From positions 1 to 41,426 of the forward strand of contig NZ_JANHAX010000010.1 of the NCBI RefSeq assembly GCF_030848945.1: a stretch of 41,426 nucleotides of DNA, read 5' to 3'. Positions 1 to 8,069 of this stretch are shown piece after piece. Numbering within the stretch: position 1 is the first letter of the stretch; every line of letters begins with the position of its first letter. The notes below the pieces were generated by a model. That model worked only from the letters and a program-made list of their open reading frames with translations. It was not told where the DNA came from and did no database searches. Both the position numbers and the translations under genes were made by a program. The DNA is from Marimonas arenosa. Its GTDB lineage: Bacteria > Pseudomonadota > Alphaproteobacteria > Rhodobacterales > Rhodobacteraceae.

Positions 1-1
1 C

Positions 2-55
2 GTGCTCGAGAACGTCAACCTCGCCGATCTCGACGCCAACGACTTCATCTTCTGA
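2..55 (+). CDS. C-terminal end of an RTX-like secreted protein (partial)
   Basis: Only the last 17 codons are inside the window. They read VLENVNLADLDANDFIF and then TGA. An acidic tail ending in D-F-x-F is typical of the C-termini of RTX/hemolysin-type calcium-binding proteins of the Rhodobacteraceae, which carry an uncleaved C-terminal type I secretion signal. The call rests on this tail alone, so function and length are unknown. An RTX gene in the same orientation starts at the far right end of the window. It could equally be another protein with a similar tail. Confidence 0.4.
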   Translation: MLENVNLADLDANDFIF

Positions 56-380
56 CAAGTAAGCGGCCGTTCTGAATGCAGAGGTTCTTCCAGATCGCGG
101 CAGACGGTCGCTCCGTCCCGCATAGCAACCGCTTTGGCGATTGCATGGTCGGCCAACCTGACTGAAGTCGTCAGCTAACCGCGCCGAGCCCATTCGGGCT
201 AGCCAAATTTCCGCTGCGTGCGCACGAAGAAATTTCATCGCTGCACCGCCGTCAAATTTTGATTTGCAGTGCGGCAGGCAAGGCTTCCATTCACGCGTGA
301 TGCAGAAAGATTCAAATCGGCAACAACTGGAGTGCGGGACGAAGTGTGAATTCGCGGATCAGAACCAATGGTTACCTTCA

Positions 381-416
381 AGCACACCACACGCGAATTC
401 GGGTGGTGTGCTTTTT
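381..416 (+). terminator. Rho-independent terminator
   Basis: A 10-bp perfect stem, AGCACACCAC (381-390) paired with GTGGTGTGCT (403-412), has a 12-nt loop and is followed by TTTT on the plus strand. It fits termination of rightward transcription from the RTX-like gene and protects the convergent minus-strand TRAP gene ending at 432. The minus-strand side has no T-run. The rest of the 56-431 gap holds no convincing gene. Confidence 0.65.
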
Positions 417-431
417 CTCTATCGGCGAGTC

Positions 432-1469
432 TCAGCCGCCGTGTTTTTCAATCAATGCTTTGGCTTGTTCGATCAAGGCATTGCCATCGATACCTTTGCC
501 CTCCATCTCGGCCACCCAGCGAGCGATGACCGGTTGCGATGCGGCCTTGAAACGTGCAACTTCTTCCGTGGATAGCTGCACGATCTTGTTGCCAGCATTT
601 TCGGCAATGTCTCGGCCGGGCTTGTCATGGTTATACATCACCTGTGCGGCGAATTCGGCCAGTTTGAGGCCCGACTCGGCGTCGATCGCGGCACGAATGT
701 TACCGGGCAGGCTGTCATATTTGGCCTTGTTCATCACCATGATGATTGTCGCGGTATAGAGCGCCTCGTCACCGGTGAATTCGGTGTGATTCTTGACCAG
801 TTCCGATAGTTTGATGGCGGGTGTCACCTCCCACGGGATCACCGTGCCCGAAACCACCCCTTTCGACAGCGCCTCGGGGATGGCGGGCAGAGGCATGCCG
901 ACCGGCGTGGCCCCAAGCTCTTTCAGCATGTCGTTGATCACGCGGGTCGGGCCGCGCAGTTTCAGGCCGGACATATCTTCAAGCTTGCTGACACCTTGGG
1001 CGGTATGGATTACGCCGGGCCCGTGGACCCAAGCCCCCAGCACCTTCACATCCTTGTATTCCCCGTTCTGGAGGTCGGTTTCGACAAGTTCCTGGAACGC
1101 TTTCGAGGTGGCGACCGGATCGGTCATCATAAAGGGTAGTTCGAACACTTCCGTCTTCGGGAAGCGCCCAGGCGTGTAGCCCACCACCGTCATCACGATG
1201 TCCGCGACACCGTCGATGGCCTGGTCCATCAAGTGGGGCGGTTTGCCGCCAAGGGCCATCGCGTCGTAGTGCTCGATCTTCAGCTTGCCGCTAGCGGCCT
1301 CTTCGACACGAGTGGCCCAGGGTTTGAGGATGTGCTTTGGCACGGTCGCGGGCGGCGGCAGGAATTGGTGCAGGCGGAGCGTGACGTCCTGGGCAGCGGC
1401 CATGGGCGCGCTGACGCCAAGGGCGAGTGCTGCCGCGGCTGCGGTTCGGATAAGGCTGCGTCGTTTCAT
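432..1469 (-). CDS. TRAP transporter solute-binding protein, DctP family
   Basis: A 345-aa periplasmic solute-binding protein of a tripartite ATP-independent periplasmic (TRAP) transporter, a class that usually takes up organic acids. Residues 1-26 form a Sec signal peptide (MKRR, alanine-rich core, cleavage near AAAQD). The mature part has the DctP fold signatures, including the LKLRGP segment whose Arg normally binds the substrate carboxylate, followed by the GATPVGMPLPAIPEAL block. Length is normal for the family. The start is supported by AGGGAG upstream of the ATG. No DctQ or DctM permease gene is nearby, so its membrane partners must lie elsewhere or it works alone. It is downstream of the P450 gene on the same strand with a 36-nt gap, which suggests co-transcription. 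The substrate cannot be read from the sequence. Confidence 0.88.
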   Translation of the reverse strand: MKRRSLIRTAAAAALALGVSAPMAAAQDVTLRLHQFLPPPATVPKHILKPWATRVEEAASGKLKIEHYDAMALGGKPPHLMDQAIDGVADIVMTVVGYTPGRFPKTEVFELPFMMTDPVATSKAFQELVETDLQNGEYKDVKVLGAWVHGPGVIHTAQGVSKLEDMSGLKLRGPTRVINDMLKELGATPVGMPLPAIPEALSKGVVSGTVIPWEVTPAIKLSELVKNHTEFTGDEALYTATIIMVMNKAKYDSLPGNIRAAIDAESGLKLAEFAAQVMYNHDKPGRDIAENAGNKIVQLSTEEVARFKAASQPVIARWVAEMEGKGIDGNALIEQAKALIEKHGG

Positions 1470-1505
1470 GTGGTTTCTCCCTGTTCGCAGATTATTCGTG
1501 TCTTG

Positions 1506-2696
1506 TCAGTTCAAGGTCACCGGCAGGCTCAAGGGCCCTCGGAAGCCGAAGCCCCAGAATTTCACCGCGTCCGGATCGGCCAGTGTCATGTTCTGGAACC
1601 GGTCGAACAGCATCGGCAGGACGATCTGGCCCAGCATGCGCCGGGCGACATGGGTGCCCTGGCAGAAATGCGGCCCGTTACCGAAAGCTTGATGCGGCGT
1701 CTTGGGGCGGAAGATATTGAAATTTTCGGGGTCGTCATAAAGCTCTTCATCGCGGCAGGCAGAGGCCTGAACGGTCATCACCACCTCGCCCTTTGCAATC
1801 GCGTGTCCGCGGATTTCGGTATCTTCTTTGACCAGGCGCGAGCTTGCCTGGATCGGTGCGACCCAGCGGACACCCTCTTCGAAAGCCGCCAGCCACATCT
1901 GGTCCTTAATGCAGGCCTCCAACTGTTCTGGATTGGTGAAAAGCCCGTAAAGAATGGTCAGCAAGGCATCGCGTGGTTCGTTGATACCGCCACCAATGGC
2001 GATCTTCACATTGGCGTAGATCTGTGATTTCGGGATCGGGTCTTCGGCGTTGACCATTGCCGACAGGGCGCTTTGGTCCGGATTTGCCATCACCCGCTCA
2101 ACGCATTTGTCGAACAGGGCATCCATTTCGACATTGGCCTTGTCTGAGGCTTCGAAAAGCTCGGGCACGCCGCCGAAATTTCCCGCCCCGTCGATCAGGG
2201 TTTGCGACCAGCGGATCATGTCGGCATCGCTGGCCTCCGGAATACCCAGAAGATGGGTAAGGCAACGCGCAGCATAGGGCGCGGCAAGGTCGGTGAACAG
2301 ATCAATGGTTTCACCGCGCGGAAGGCGGCCAATATAGTCTTCGGCCACCTTAGTATAAATCGGCTGCCAACAGCCCATGATGACCTTTGGATTGAACGCC
2401 GGCGCCATCGCGTTTCGCTCGCGCATGTGTTCCTCGCCATCCTTTCGCATCAGCGTGTGCGCTAGAAACGCGCGTTTCATCGGCGTCAACGGATCGTCAG
2501 ACGAAAACAGTTCCCAGTTCTCCTTCACATGCTTGGTGTCAGCGGCCTTGGTCAGCATGATCCGCTTGATCGACGGTATGCGCACCACCGGCGCCTCGGC
2601 CCGCAAACGACGGTAGATCGCGTAGGGGTCGGATTGCAGCTGTGGGATTTGGATCGTGTCGTCGACGGGAACCTCGTCCAATGCAGCGATCGTCAT
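1506..2696 (-). CDS. Cytochrome P450
   Basis: A soluble bacterial P450 of 396 aa, a heme monooxygenase that inserts one oxygen atom into an organic substrate using electrons from a ferredoxin/reductase pair. The heme-binding loop FGNGPHFCQG places the thiolate ligand at about Cys345. The K-helix ExxR is visible as EEGVRW. The I-helix reads GGGINEPRD, so the usual acid-alcohol pair is replaced by an N-E-P variant seen in some bacterial subfamilies. The start at 2696 is chosen because GGAG lies 8 nt upstream. An in-frame ATG 17 codons earlier has no ribosome site. No ferredoxin gene is adjacent. The gene pairs with the TRAP binding protein downstream and the divergent LysR regulator upstream, which suggests a regulated uptake-and-hydroxylation unit. 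The substrate is unknown. Confidence 0.9.
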   Translation of the reverse strand: MTIAALDEVPVDDTIQIPQLQSDPYAIYRRLRAEAPVVRIPSIKRIMLTKAADTKHVKENWELFSSDDPLTPMKRAFLAHTLMRKDGEEHMRERNAMAPAFNPKVIMGCWQPIYTKVAEDYIGRLPRGETIDLFTDLAAPYAARCLTHLLGIPEASDADMIRWSQTLIDGAGNFGGVPELFEASDKANVEMDALFDKCVERVMANPDQSALSAMVNAEDPIPKSQIYANVKIAIGGGINEPRDALLTILYGLFTNPEQLEACIKDQMWLAAFEEGVRWVAPIQASSRLVKEDTEIRGHAIAKGEVVMTVQASACRDEELYDDPENFNIFRPKTPHQAFGNGPHFCQGTHVARRMLGQIVLPMLFDRFQNMTLADPDAVKFWGFGFRGPLSLPVTLN

Positions 2697-2789
2697 TGTT
2701 TTCTCCAACGCAAGACAGTTCTCTGAAACTAGTCGTTGAATTGACATTGGTCTATCTGATGGGTTTGATATGCCTCATTGAAAATATTG

Positions 2790-3710
2790 ATGAGGATTCC
2801 CTTGACCGATCCCTTCGCTCTCGACTTCGCGGCACTGCGCTGCCTTCGAATGGTCCATGACCTCGGCTCGTTTTCACGGGCCGCAGAAAGCTTGGGGATC
2901 GGGCAGCCCAGTGTAAGCTATACGATCGGGCGCCTGCGCGAGGCGTTTGGCGATCCGCTATTCGTTCGACAGGGTGGAGGTATTTTCGCCACTGAGCGTT
3001 GTGTTGAGATTGTTGAAACAGCAGGCCGCATGGTGGATGAGTTCGAGGCTCTTGCCGCGCCGCGCCTGTTTGATCCGGGTTCGGCCGAGCTTACGGTCGG
3101 CATTTCGTGCAATTTTTACGAACGCGTCACGATCCTGCCTGAACTGACGCGCATGCTGCGCCGCGAGGCGCCCGGCATTCGGTTGAACATCATTCCAAGC
3201 CAAGTGAGGGGGCGAGAGCAGCTCAAACGCGGCGAAAGCGATATGCTTATCGGGCCAATTCGGATCGAAGAGGCGGGGTATTACCGGCGGACGCTGTTCA
3301 CGGATGATTATGTCTGCATCATGGACCCGGCCAACAAACTGTCCAGTGCACCACTGAGCCTTGAAGAATACGTGGCGGCACCTCAGATCGTTGTCAATTA
3401 CGGCGGGACTTTCCGATCCCAATTCCTTGTAGAGCTTGAAAGACTGGGGCTTGTTCCCAACACGTCCATGGAAGTGCCCAGTCCAGCGAACTTGCCCGAT
3501 ATTCTGACCGGGACCGACCTGATCGCCACAGTGCCGCGTCGCACGGCCGCGGTGTTTGGAGGCTCGGTTGCAGTGACCGAGTGTCCGGTGCGGGCCGAAA
3601 TTTCGATCGACCTTCAATGGACGCGACGCACCCATGTTTCTGCCGCACATGTTTGGTTGCGTGGACGGATCGCGGGCGCGGCGGGCCGTATCCTAGTGCA
3701 GGAGGACTAG
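2790..3710 (+). CDS. LysR-family transcriptional regulator
   Basis: A regulator of about 306 aa. The N-terminal winged helix-turn-helix spans about residues 12-75 (FAALRCLRMVHDLGSFSRAA, then QPSVSYTIGRLREAFGDPLFVR). The C-terminal part is a LysR-type effector-binding domain. The start is uncertain: the in-frame ATG at 2790 lacks a clear ribosome site, whereas TGAGGA at 2791-2796 would serve a TTG at 2802. It is divergently arranged with the P450 gene across about 100 bp, the usual geometry for a LysR protein controlling its neighbour, so the P450/TRAP pair is the likely target. The effector is unknown. Confidence 0.87.
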   Translation: MRIPLTDPFALDFAALRCLRMVHDLGSFSRAAESLGIGQPSVSYTIGRLREAFGDPLFVRQGGGIFATERCVEIVETAGRMVDEFEALAAPRLFDPGSAELTVGISCNFYERVTILPELTRMLRREAPGIRLNIIPSQVRGREQLKRGESDMLIGPIRIEEAGYYRRTLFTDDYVCIMDPANKLSSAPLSLEEYVAAPQIVVNYGGTFRSQFLVELERLGLVPNTSMEVPSPANLPDILTGTDLIATVPRRTAAVFGGSVAVTECPVRAEISIDLQWTRRTHVSAAHVWLRGRIAGAAGRILVQED

Positions 3711-3853
3711 CTCTAAGCGGGCTACAACAAACAAACGAATGGCGACAAAGGGCTCACTCCCGACATTCTCCGCGACTGCACCTGAGCATGCTATTTTGAA
3801 TTGCCAACGTCGGGTTGGTGATGTGGTGGACAGTGCGGATGGGAGAAATCATC

Positions 3854-4093
3854 ATGACCAATGCAAACTTACCCGCCATTCGCAGTTGCCGCCCTGCTTG
3901 GAACAACGGTCGCGTCGTCGGGCAAAAGCGCCACCTGAGGCCGAAACAAGTCTGGGCCATTCGCGTGCGGCTTGAGATCGCCGAGAACGATCGGAACTTA
4001 ACGCTTTTCAACCTTGCCATCGACAGCAAGCTTCGTGGATGTGACTTCCCCGCAATCCGGTCAGAACAGAGCGAACAGTTCGCCGCGCTCTGA
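3854..4093 (+). pseudogene. N-terminal fragment of a tyrosine recombinase/integrase
   Basis: A 79-aa reading frame that starts at an ATG preceded by GGGAG. It contains WNNGRVVGQK, LRPKQVWAIRVRLEI and LFNLAIDSKLRGCD, which I recognise as the N-terminal part of a tyrosine-type site-specific recombinase common in proteobacterial mobile DNA. After GCD, where the family continues with the L-V-x-L-x-V-x-D-V segment and the catalytic domain, the reading changes to an unrelated tail and stops. The Arg-His-Arg-Tyr catalytic core is absent, so the protein cannot recombine DNA. It lies 143 bp left of the IS3-type element and probably marks an old integration boundary. Recognition is from memory of the family. 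Confidence 0.6.
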
Positions 4094-4262
4094 TACGCAC
4101 TTACCCAAATCCGTACCGTCGGAATCGCAAACAGAGCCTGGGGCCTGAAATCAGCCTAAAGTATGCATCGGATCGAGTCTCCGCTGAACACTCTAGGTGC
4201 CAAGCACCCGAATTCACGCGACAACTGCGCAACGCGTGACCTGACCCCCGATGGTCCCTCAT

Positions 4263-5160
4263 TCATAACGAGAGTCTACGGGTCTGGTTTTCAGATTCCT
4301 CGGATTCGGTTTGGGCAAGCGCGTCGGGCGCGGAGCCTCCATTTTGCTCAAGCGTCCGGCGCGCTTCGGCGGGTGTTTGGTTTCCGAGCGATGAGTGCGG
4401 CCTGACGTTGTTGTAGTCGTAACGCCAGAGCGCCAGTTTACGCCGCGCGTCTTCCAGGCTGTCGAACATCTCCTCGTTCAAGAGCTCATCCCGCAGGCTG
4501 CCGTTGAAGCTTTCGATGAAGGCGTTCTGCTGCGGCTTGCCCGGATCGATGTAGTGCCGGTCAACATCGTTCTCGTTGGCCCGTTTCAGGATTGCCCGAC
4601 TGGTGAACTCCGTCCCGTTGTCGCTGACAATACTGGCCGGTCTGCCATACAGACGAACCAGCGCGTCCAGTTCCCGCGCCACGCGGGCACCCGAGATGCT
4701 GGTATCCGCCATCAGGCAAAGGTTCTCGCGACAGCAATCATCGTTCACCGCCAGGATGCGGAACCGGCGCGAGGTTCCGAACGTGTCGGACAGGAAGTCC
4801 AAGGACCACCTCTGATTGGGCCGTGTGGCTTCTGGCATCGGTGTTCGAGACCCACGCGCCCGTTTGCGGCCCCGTCGTCGCCTGACGCCCAGCTTCCCCT
4901 CTGTGTAGAGCCGATAGAGCTTCTTGTGGTTCATGGTCATTCCCTTGTGCTCTAGCATCACCCCGATCCGGCGATAGCCAAACCGGCGGCGCTTCTGCGC
5001 GATGGCTTTCATCTCCCTGCGTATCTCAAGATTGTCCGGCGGCGTTCGCGCCGAACGGTTTTGGGATTGACACCAACGAGCCTGCACGCTCGACGTTGCG
5101 AGATATCATGATCCCGCATCGCCCGAAGGGCAGCATCCCGCCGCTCTGTCGGCGTCGTCA
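4263..5160 (-). pseudogene. IS3-family transposase OrfB, frameshifted
   Basis: The DDE integrase-like half of an IS3-type transposase. The intact part, from about 5087 to 4263, carries the rve core: the first Asp in WSLDFLSD, the second in SDNGTEF and the Glu in FIESFNG, ending with the NNVRPHSSLGNQTPAEA block. Upstream, the expected N-terminus (TERRDAALRAMRDHDISQRRA, then LVGVNPKTVRRER) is in another frame. The two frames meet in a C-rich stretch near 5038-5046, where one base appears to be missing. The element's mobility is therefore probably lost, unless this is a sequencing error. Confidence 0.85.
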
Positions 5161-5420
5161 GCTCTTTCCCAGCAAGTCCTTCAGAACCACTTTGTCGAGC
5201 ATCGCGTCTGCTAGGAGCCGCTTGAGCTTGGCATTCTCATCCTCCAGCGACTTCAGTTTGGAAACGTCAGACACTTCCATGCCGCCATACTTCGATTTGT
5301 ATCTGTAGAACGTGCCTGGCTGAGGCCGTGTTTGCGGCAGACTTCCGCCGTCCGCATCCCGGCTTCCTGCTCTTTGATCATCCCGATGATTTGCGCTTCG
5401 GTAAAACGGCTCTTTCGCAT
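5158..5420 (-). pseudogene. IS3-family transposase OrfA, frameshifted
   Basis: The helix-turn-helix half of the transposase. From the ATG at 5420 the frame reads MRKSRFTEAQIIGMIKEQEA and on to VCRKHGLS, the standard IS3 OrfA opening. It then goes out of frame near 5316-5322. The rest (GTFYRYKSKYGGMEVSD, the leucine-rich coiled coil and the KDLLGKS end) is read in the next frame. One C appears to be missing before GGC. Together with the OrfB lesion this makes two independent one-base deletions in the same element. Confidence 0.82.
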
Positions 5421-5496
5421 CTACTTGCTCCTTCGAAAGGTTGAGCAAACTCTACATCAGAACGAGGGAAGTTTCGGGGAGCAGGTCACCAGGATT

Positions 5497-5524
5497 TCCC
5501 TGATAACAGGGAAAATACAGGGAA
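5497..5524 (+). repeat. CAGGGAA heptamer repeats, copy near the IS element
   Basis: TTCCCTG at 5497-5503 is followed by two direct copies of CAGGGAA at 5507-5513 and 5518-5524, eleven bases apart. The same GATTTCCCTG...AACAGGGAA pattern with 11-base spacing recurs in a larger cluster at 13289-13479, so this is a dispersed repeat family. The present copy lies immediately right of the IS3-type element. Confidence 0.6.
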
Positions 5525-5570
5525 AGTTACAGAACGGTCACCGATAGTGGCGTTATAGCTTCTCAGAGTA

Positions 5571-5963
5571 TCAAAGAAAACAGATGCTTGTGCCAAAATT
5601 CCCTTGGTTGTCTGACGTCAGACAGACCTCGCACTGCTCGCGCCAGATATCCTCGACGCGATCGCAAATGGCGAACACACGGCCGTCTTTCGACCACACC
5701 GCAGCAAGGTCTTCGTCCCTCCGATCAATCATGCGTCGCAGGCTTGCTTCGAGACTGATGTCGAGTTGGTCTCTCAGTCGTTGCGCATCGCGCAGATCCA
5801 GATCGCTGGAGAGTAGACCGTCCACGTGCTGAAACGGGGCCAACAGACTGATGGCGAACTGATTGGCCTGTGCCTCTTGTTTTAACTCCCGTCGGCCTTC
5901 AGGCCGTCCAGCACGATCCTGATCTTTTCTATAGCTGGCATCCAACTGGGCACGTTCCGTCAT
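5571..5963 (-). pseudogene. Fragment of an ImmA/IrrE-like metallopeptidase
   Basis: The middle of this 130-aa frame (EAQANQFAISLLAPFQHVDG, then LRDQLDISLEASLRRMIDRRDE and LAAVWSKDGRVF) matches the C-terminal half of ImmA/IrrE (COG2856) peptidases. These cleave repressors and often sit in mobile DNA beside an Xre-type repressor. The HExxH zinc motif that should precede EAQAN is absent, and the first ~28 residues and the tail look unrelated. This is therefore a remnant with no expected activity. It abuts the IS3-type element and the dispersed repeat, which suggests the parent element was broken here. Recognition is from family memory. Confidence 0.45.
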
Positions 5964-5975
5964 ACGGGTAAATGC

Positions 5976-6776
5976 TCACGCGTTTGTGTCAGTTCTTCCC
6001 GACAGCGTGACGATAAACTTGGAAAAAAGCTCGCCCTGAGAACCGATTCTCAGTTTTGCATAAATGTTCTTGCGGTGGATTCGCACGGTCCCCGAAGCGA
6101 TGCCGAGGATTTTGCCGATGGCGTCCGCGGAATAGCCTTTCAACGTGTATTCCGCGACTTCGCGTTCACGCGGCGTGAGAATGCCGCCACCGAATGCCTG
6201 GAACGCGCGTTCGATGCTTCGTTCCATGCCGTCGGTCTGACGGTCCGTCGCATTGCCCTCGATCTGTGTCGACAAATCCGACCAATGCTGCTGTGCCGCC
6301 GCGCACACGATCGGCCAATACAGGCGCAATTCGCGTATGTCTTTGGCCGAGAAGGGTTTGCTTGCCCGCATCAGGGAAATCACCACCATGGTGTCGCCCG
6401 GCAGGCCGACCAGGAAACCGATTTCCTCGGCCAGCCCGGTCTGGACATAGTAATTACGGAAATATTCGCCCTGATAGAAACGGTCTGGCGCGATCTCCTT
6501 CAGGCGATGCAGCCCGGGGGGAATCGACGTCGTCGCCGCTAAAAAGAACGGATCGAGAAGATAGGGGCCTTCCTGGTAGTCCTCGACGAACACCTTGCGC
6601 TTCTTCTTCGGGAACGTGTCGAAAAGGTCCAGTGGGCGCGTCGTTCCGAGATAGCCGAAGACCACCGTGTAGTCGAAAACCGCGATCTTTTTCAGGGCGT
6701 TGGCAAGAGCCCTCGGAAAGCTCTCGTCGCCGATGGCGCTTATCAGTTCACCCGTGGGTTCCAGCCAGTCTTTCAT
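5976..6776 (-). CDS. LuxR-family transcriptional regulator
   Basis: A regulator of about 266 aa. The C-terminal GerE/LuxR helix-turn-helix covers about residues 200-260 (GGGILTPREREVAEYTLKG, then GIASGTVRIHRKNIYAKLRI). The N-terminal ~190 residues form an uncharacterised sensory region without receiver-domain motifs. The start is taken at the ATG at 6776. A TTG three codons upstream is also in frame and neither has an obvious ribosome site. The gene is divergent from the potABCD-like operon across about 120 bp and probably regulates it. The N-terminal region lacks a clear acyl-homoserine-lactone-binding signature that I could recognise, so a quorum-sensing role is not claimed. Confidence 0.85.
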   Translation of the reverse strand: MKDWLEPTGELISAIGDESFPRALANALKKIAVFDYTVVFGYLGTTRPLDLFDTFPKKKRKVFVEDYQEGPYLLDPFFLAATTSIPPGLHRLKEIAPDRFYQGEYFRNYYVQTGLAEEIGFLVGLPGDTMVVISLMRASKPFSAKDIRELRLYWPIVCAAAQQHWSDLSTQIEGNATDRQTDGMERSIERAFQAFGGGILTPREREVAEYTLKGYSADAIGKILGIASGTVRIHRKNIYAKLRIGSQGELFSKFIVTLSGRTDTNA

Positions 6777-6899
6777 CTTCGTCAAATCGCTCTATCCCGA
6801 AACGAGTATCACAAACGGGGTATATACATCTTTTCGAACTTTTCTTACGGTTTTGGGCAATTAGGGGATACCCGATCAATCAAGGAATTCAAGAAAAGA

Positions 6900-8030
6900 A
6901 TGAGCAAGTCGGCATATGCAACTACCGACGAGAAGCGGGATCGGAACATCGTTGCAGAGCTGCGCAGGGTGACGAAACGGTTCGGCGATGTTCTGGCCGC
7001 CGATCATCTCGATCTGCAGATCCGTGAAGGCGAGTTCCTGTCCTTTCTCGGCCCTTCGGGTTGCGGCAAGACGACCGCGTTGCGCATGCTTGCGGGTTTC
7101 GAAGTGCCGACCGAAGGCGATGTTCTGCTCGACGGAGAGATCGTCAATCGGCTCGAAGCGCACCGCCGCCCGGTGAACATGGTGTTTCAGCATTACGCCC
7201 TGTTTCCGCATCTGACCGTGGCCCAGAACATCGGCTACGGGCTGAAGCAGGTGCGTCCGCGTCTGCCCAGGTCCGAGATTGCCGAAAAGGTGAGCAAGGC
7301 ATTGGAGCTTGTGCGACTGCCCGGGTTCGAGAACCGGCGCATCTGGGAAATGTCCGGCGGCCAGCAGCAGCGCGTGGCCCTGGCCCGGGCGATCATCAAC
7401 GAACCCAAGATGCTGCTTCTCGACGAACCGTTGGCCGCACTCGACCGCAAATTGCGCAAGGAAATGCAGATCGAGCTGCAAAACATCCAGCGCTCGCTCG
7501 GGATCACTTTCATCTTGGTGACCCACGACCAGGAAGAAGCGCTTTCGATGAGCGACCGGATCTGCATCATGCGCGATGGCCGGATTGTGCAGGTGGGCAG
7601 TCCGCAGGATCTCTACGACCGGCCTATGAATCGCTACGTGGCGGATTTCGTCGGCACGTCGAATTTCTTCGATGGTCGGGTTACGTCCGTTTCCGGCGAC
7701 CTCGCCGAAGTCACGCTCGACGCAGGTCTGACACTGTCCGGGCGGCCGATCGACAAAGTGTCAGCCGGACAGGCAGTCAGCATCAGCGTTCGCCCGGAAC
7801 AGGTTCATTTGACGCGCACGGGCGGCGGTGAAGGCCAGTTGCCCGTCACGGTGCACAACCGCATCTTTCTCGGGGAACACACCGAATACCTCGTAATACA
7901 TGAAACCCTTGGCGAATTCCTCGTGCTGGCGCCAAGGCAATCGGAATTGAACGAAGGGCCGTTCAATACAGGCGACGTGTTGCAGGCATCCTGGGATGCC
8001 GGCGCGGCACTTGTCCTGGATCGCAACTAG
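6900..8030 (+). CDS. potA: ABC transporter ATP-binding protein, PotA-like
   Basis: A 376-aa ATPase of the spermidine/putrescine-type (CUT-like) ABC importers, which drives uptake from the inner face of the membrane. Walker A is GPSGCGKTT near residue 55, the Q-loop follows as VFQHYALFP, the signature is MSGGQQQR, Walker B is LLLDEPLAALD and the H-loop lies in VTHDQEEAL. The C-terminal ~130 residues form a TOBE regulatory domain. The start at 6900 has only a purine-rich AAGAAAAG upstream. It is first in an operon with a binding protein and two permeases. The polyamine label is by family. The linked dehydrogenases suggest the cargo could be a different small cation, alcohol or amino compound. 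Confidence 0.9.
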   Translation: MSKSAYATTDEKRDRNIVAELRRVTKRFGDVLAADHLDLQIREGEFLSFLGPSGCGKTTALRMLAGFEVPTEGDVLLDGEIVNRLEAHRRPVNMVFQHYALFPHLTVAQNIGYGLKQVRPRLPRSEIAEKVSKALELVRLPGFENRRIWEMSGGQQQRVALARAIINEPKMLLLDEPLAALDRKLRKEMQIELQNIQRSLGITFILVTHDQEEALSMSDRICIMRDGRIVQVGSPQDLYDRPMNRYVADFVGTSNFFDGRVTSVSGDLAEVTLDAGLTLSGRPIDKVSAGQAVSISVRPEQVHLTRTGGGEGQLPVTVHNRIFLGEHTEYLVIHETLGEFLVLAPRQSELNEGPFNTGDVLQASWDAGAALVLDRN

Positions 8031-8069
8031 TCAACGAATGACCAGCCACCATTCGATAGGGGATCTGAC

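Larger units (their letters stand above)
4237..5488 (-). mobile_element. IS3-family insertion sequence, decayed
   Basis: A 1252-bp element bounded by imperfect terminal inverted repeats of about 28 bp. The left end begins TGACCTGACCCCCGA at 4237, and the right end is the complement of a sequence finishing GGAGCAGGTCA at 5488. It carries the usual orfA and orfB on the minus strand. Both reading frames have single-base frameshifts, so no fused transposase can be made without repair. The flanking bases (GCG on the left, CCA on the right) show no target-site duplication, which suggests a later deletion or rearrangement at one side. Confidence 0.85.
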
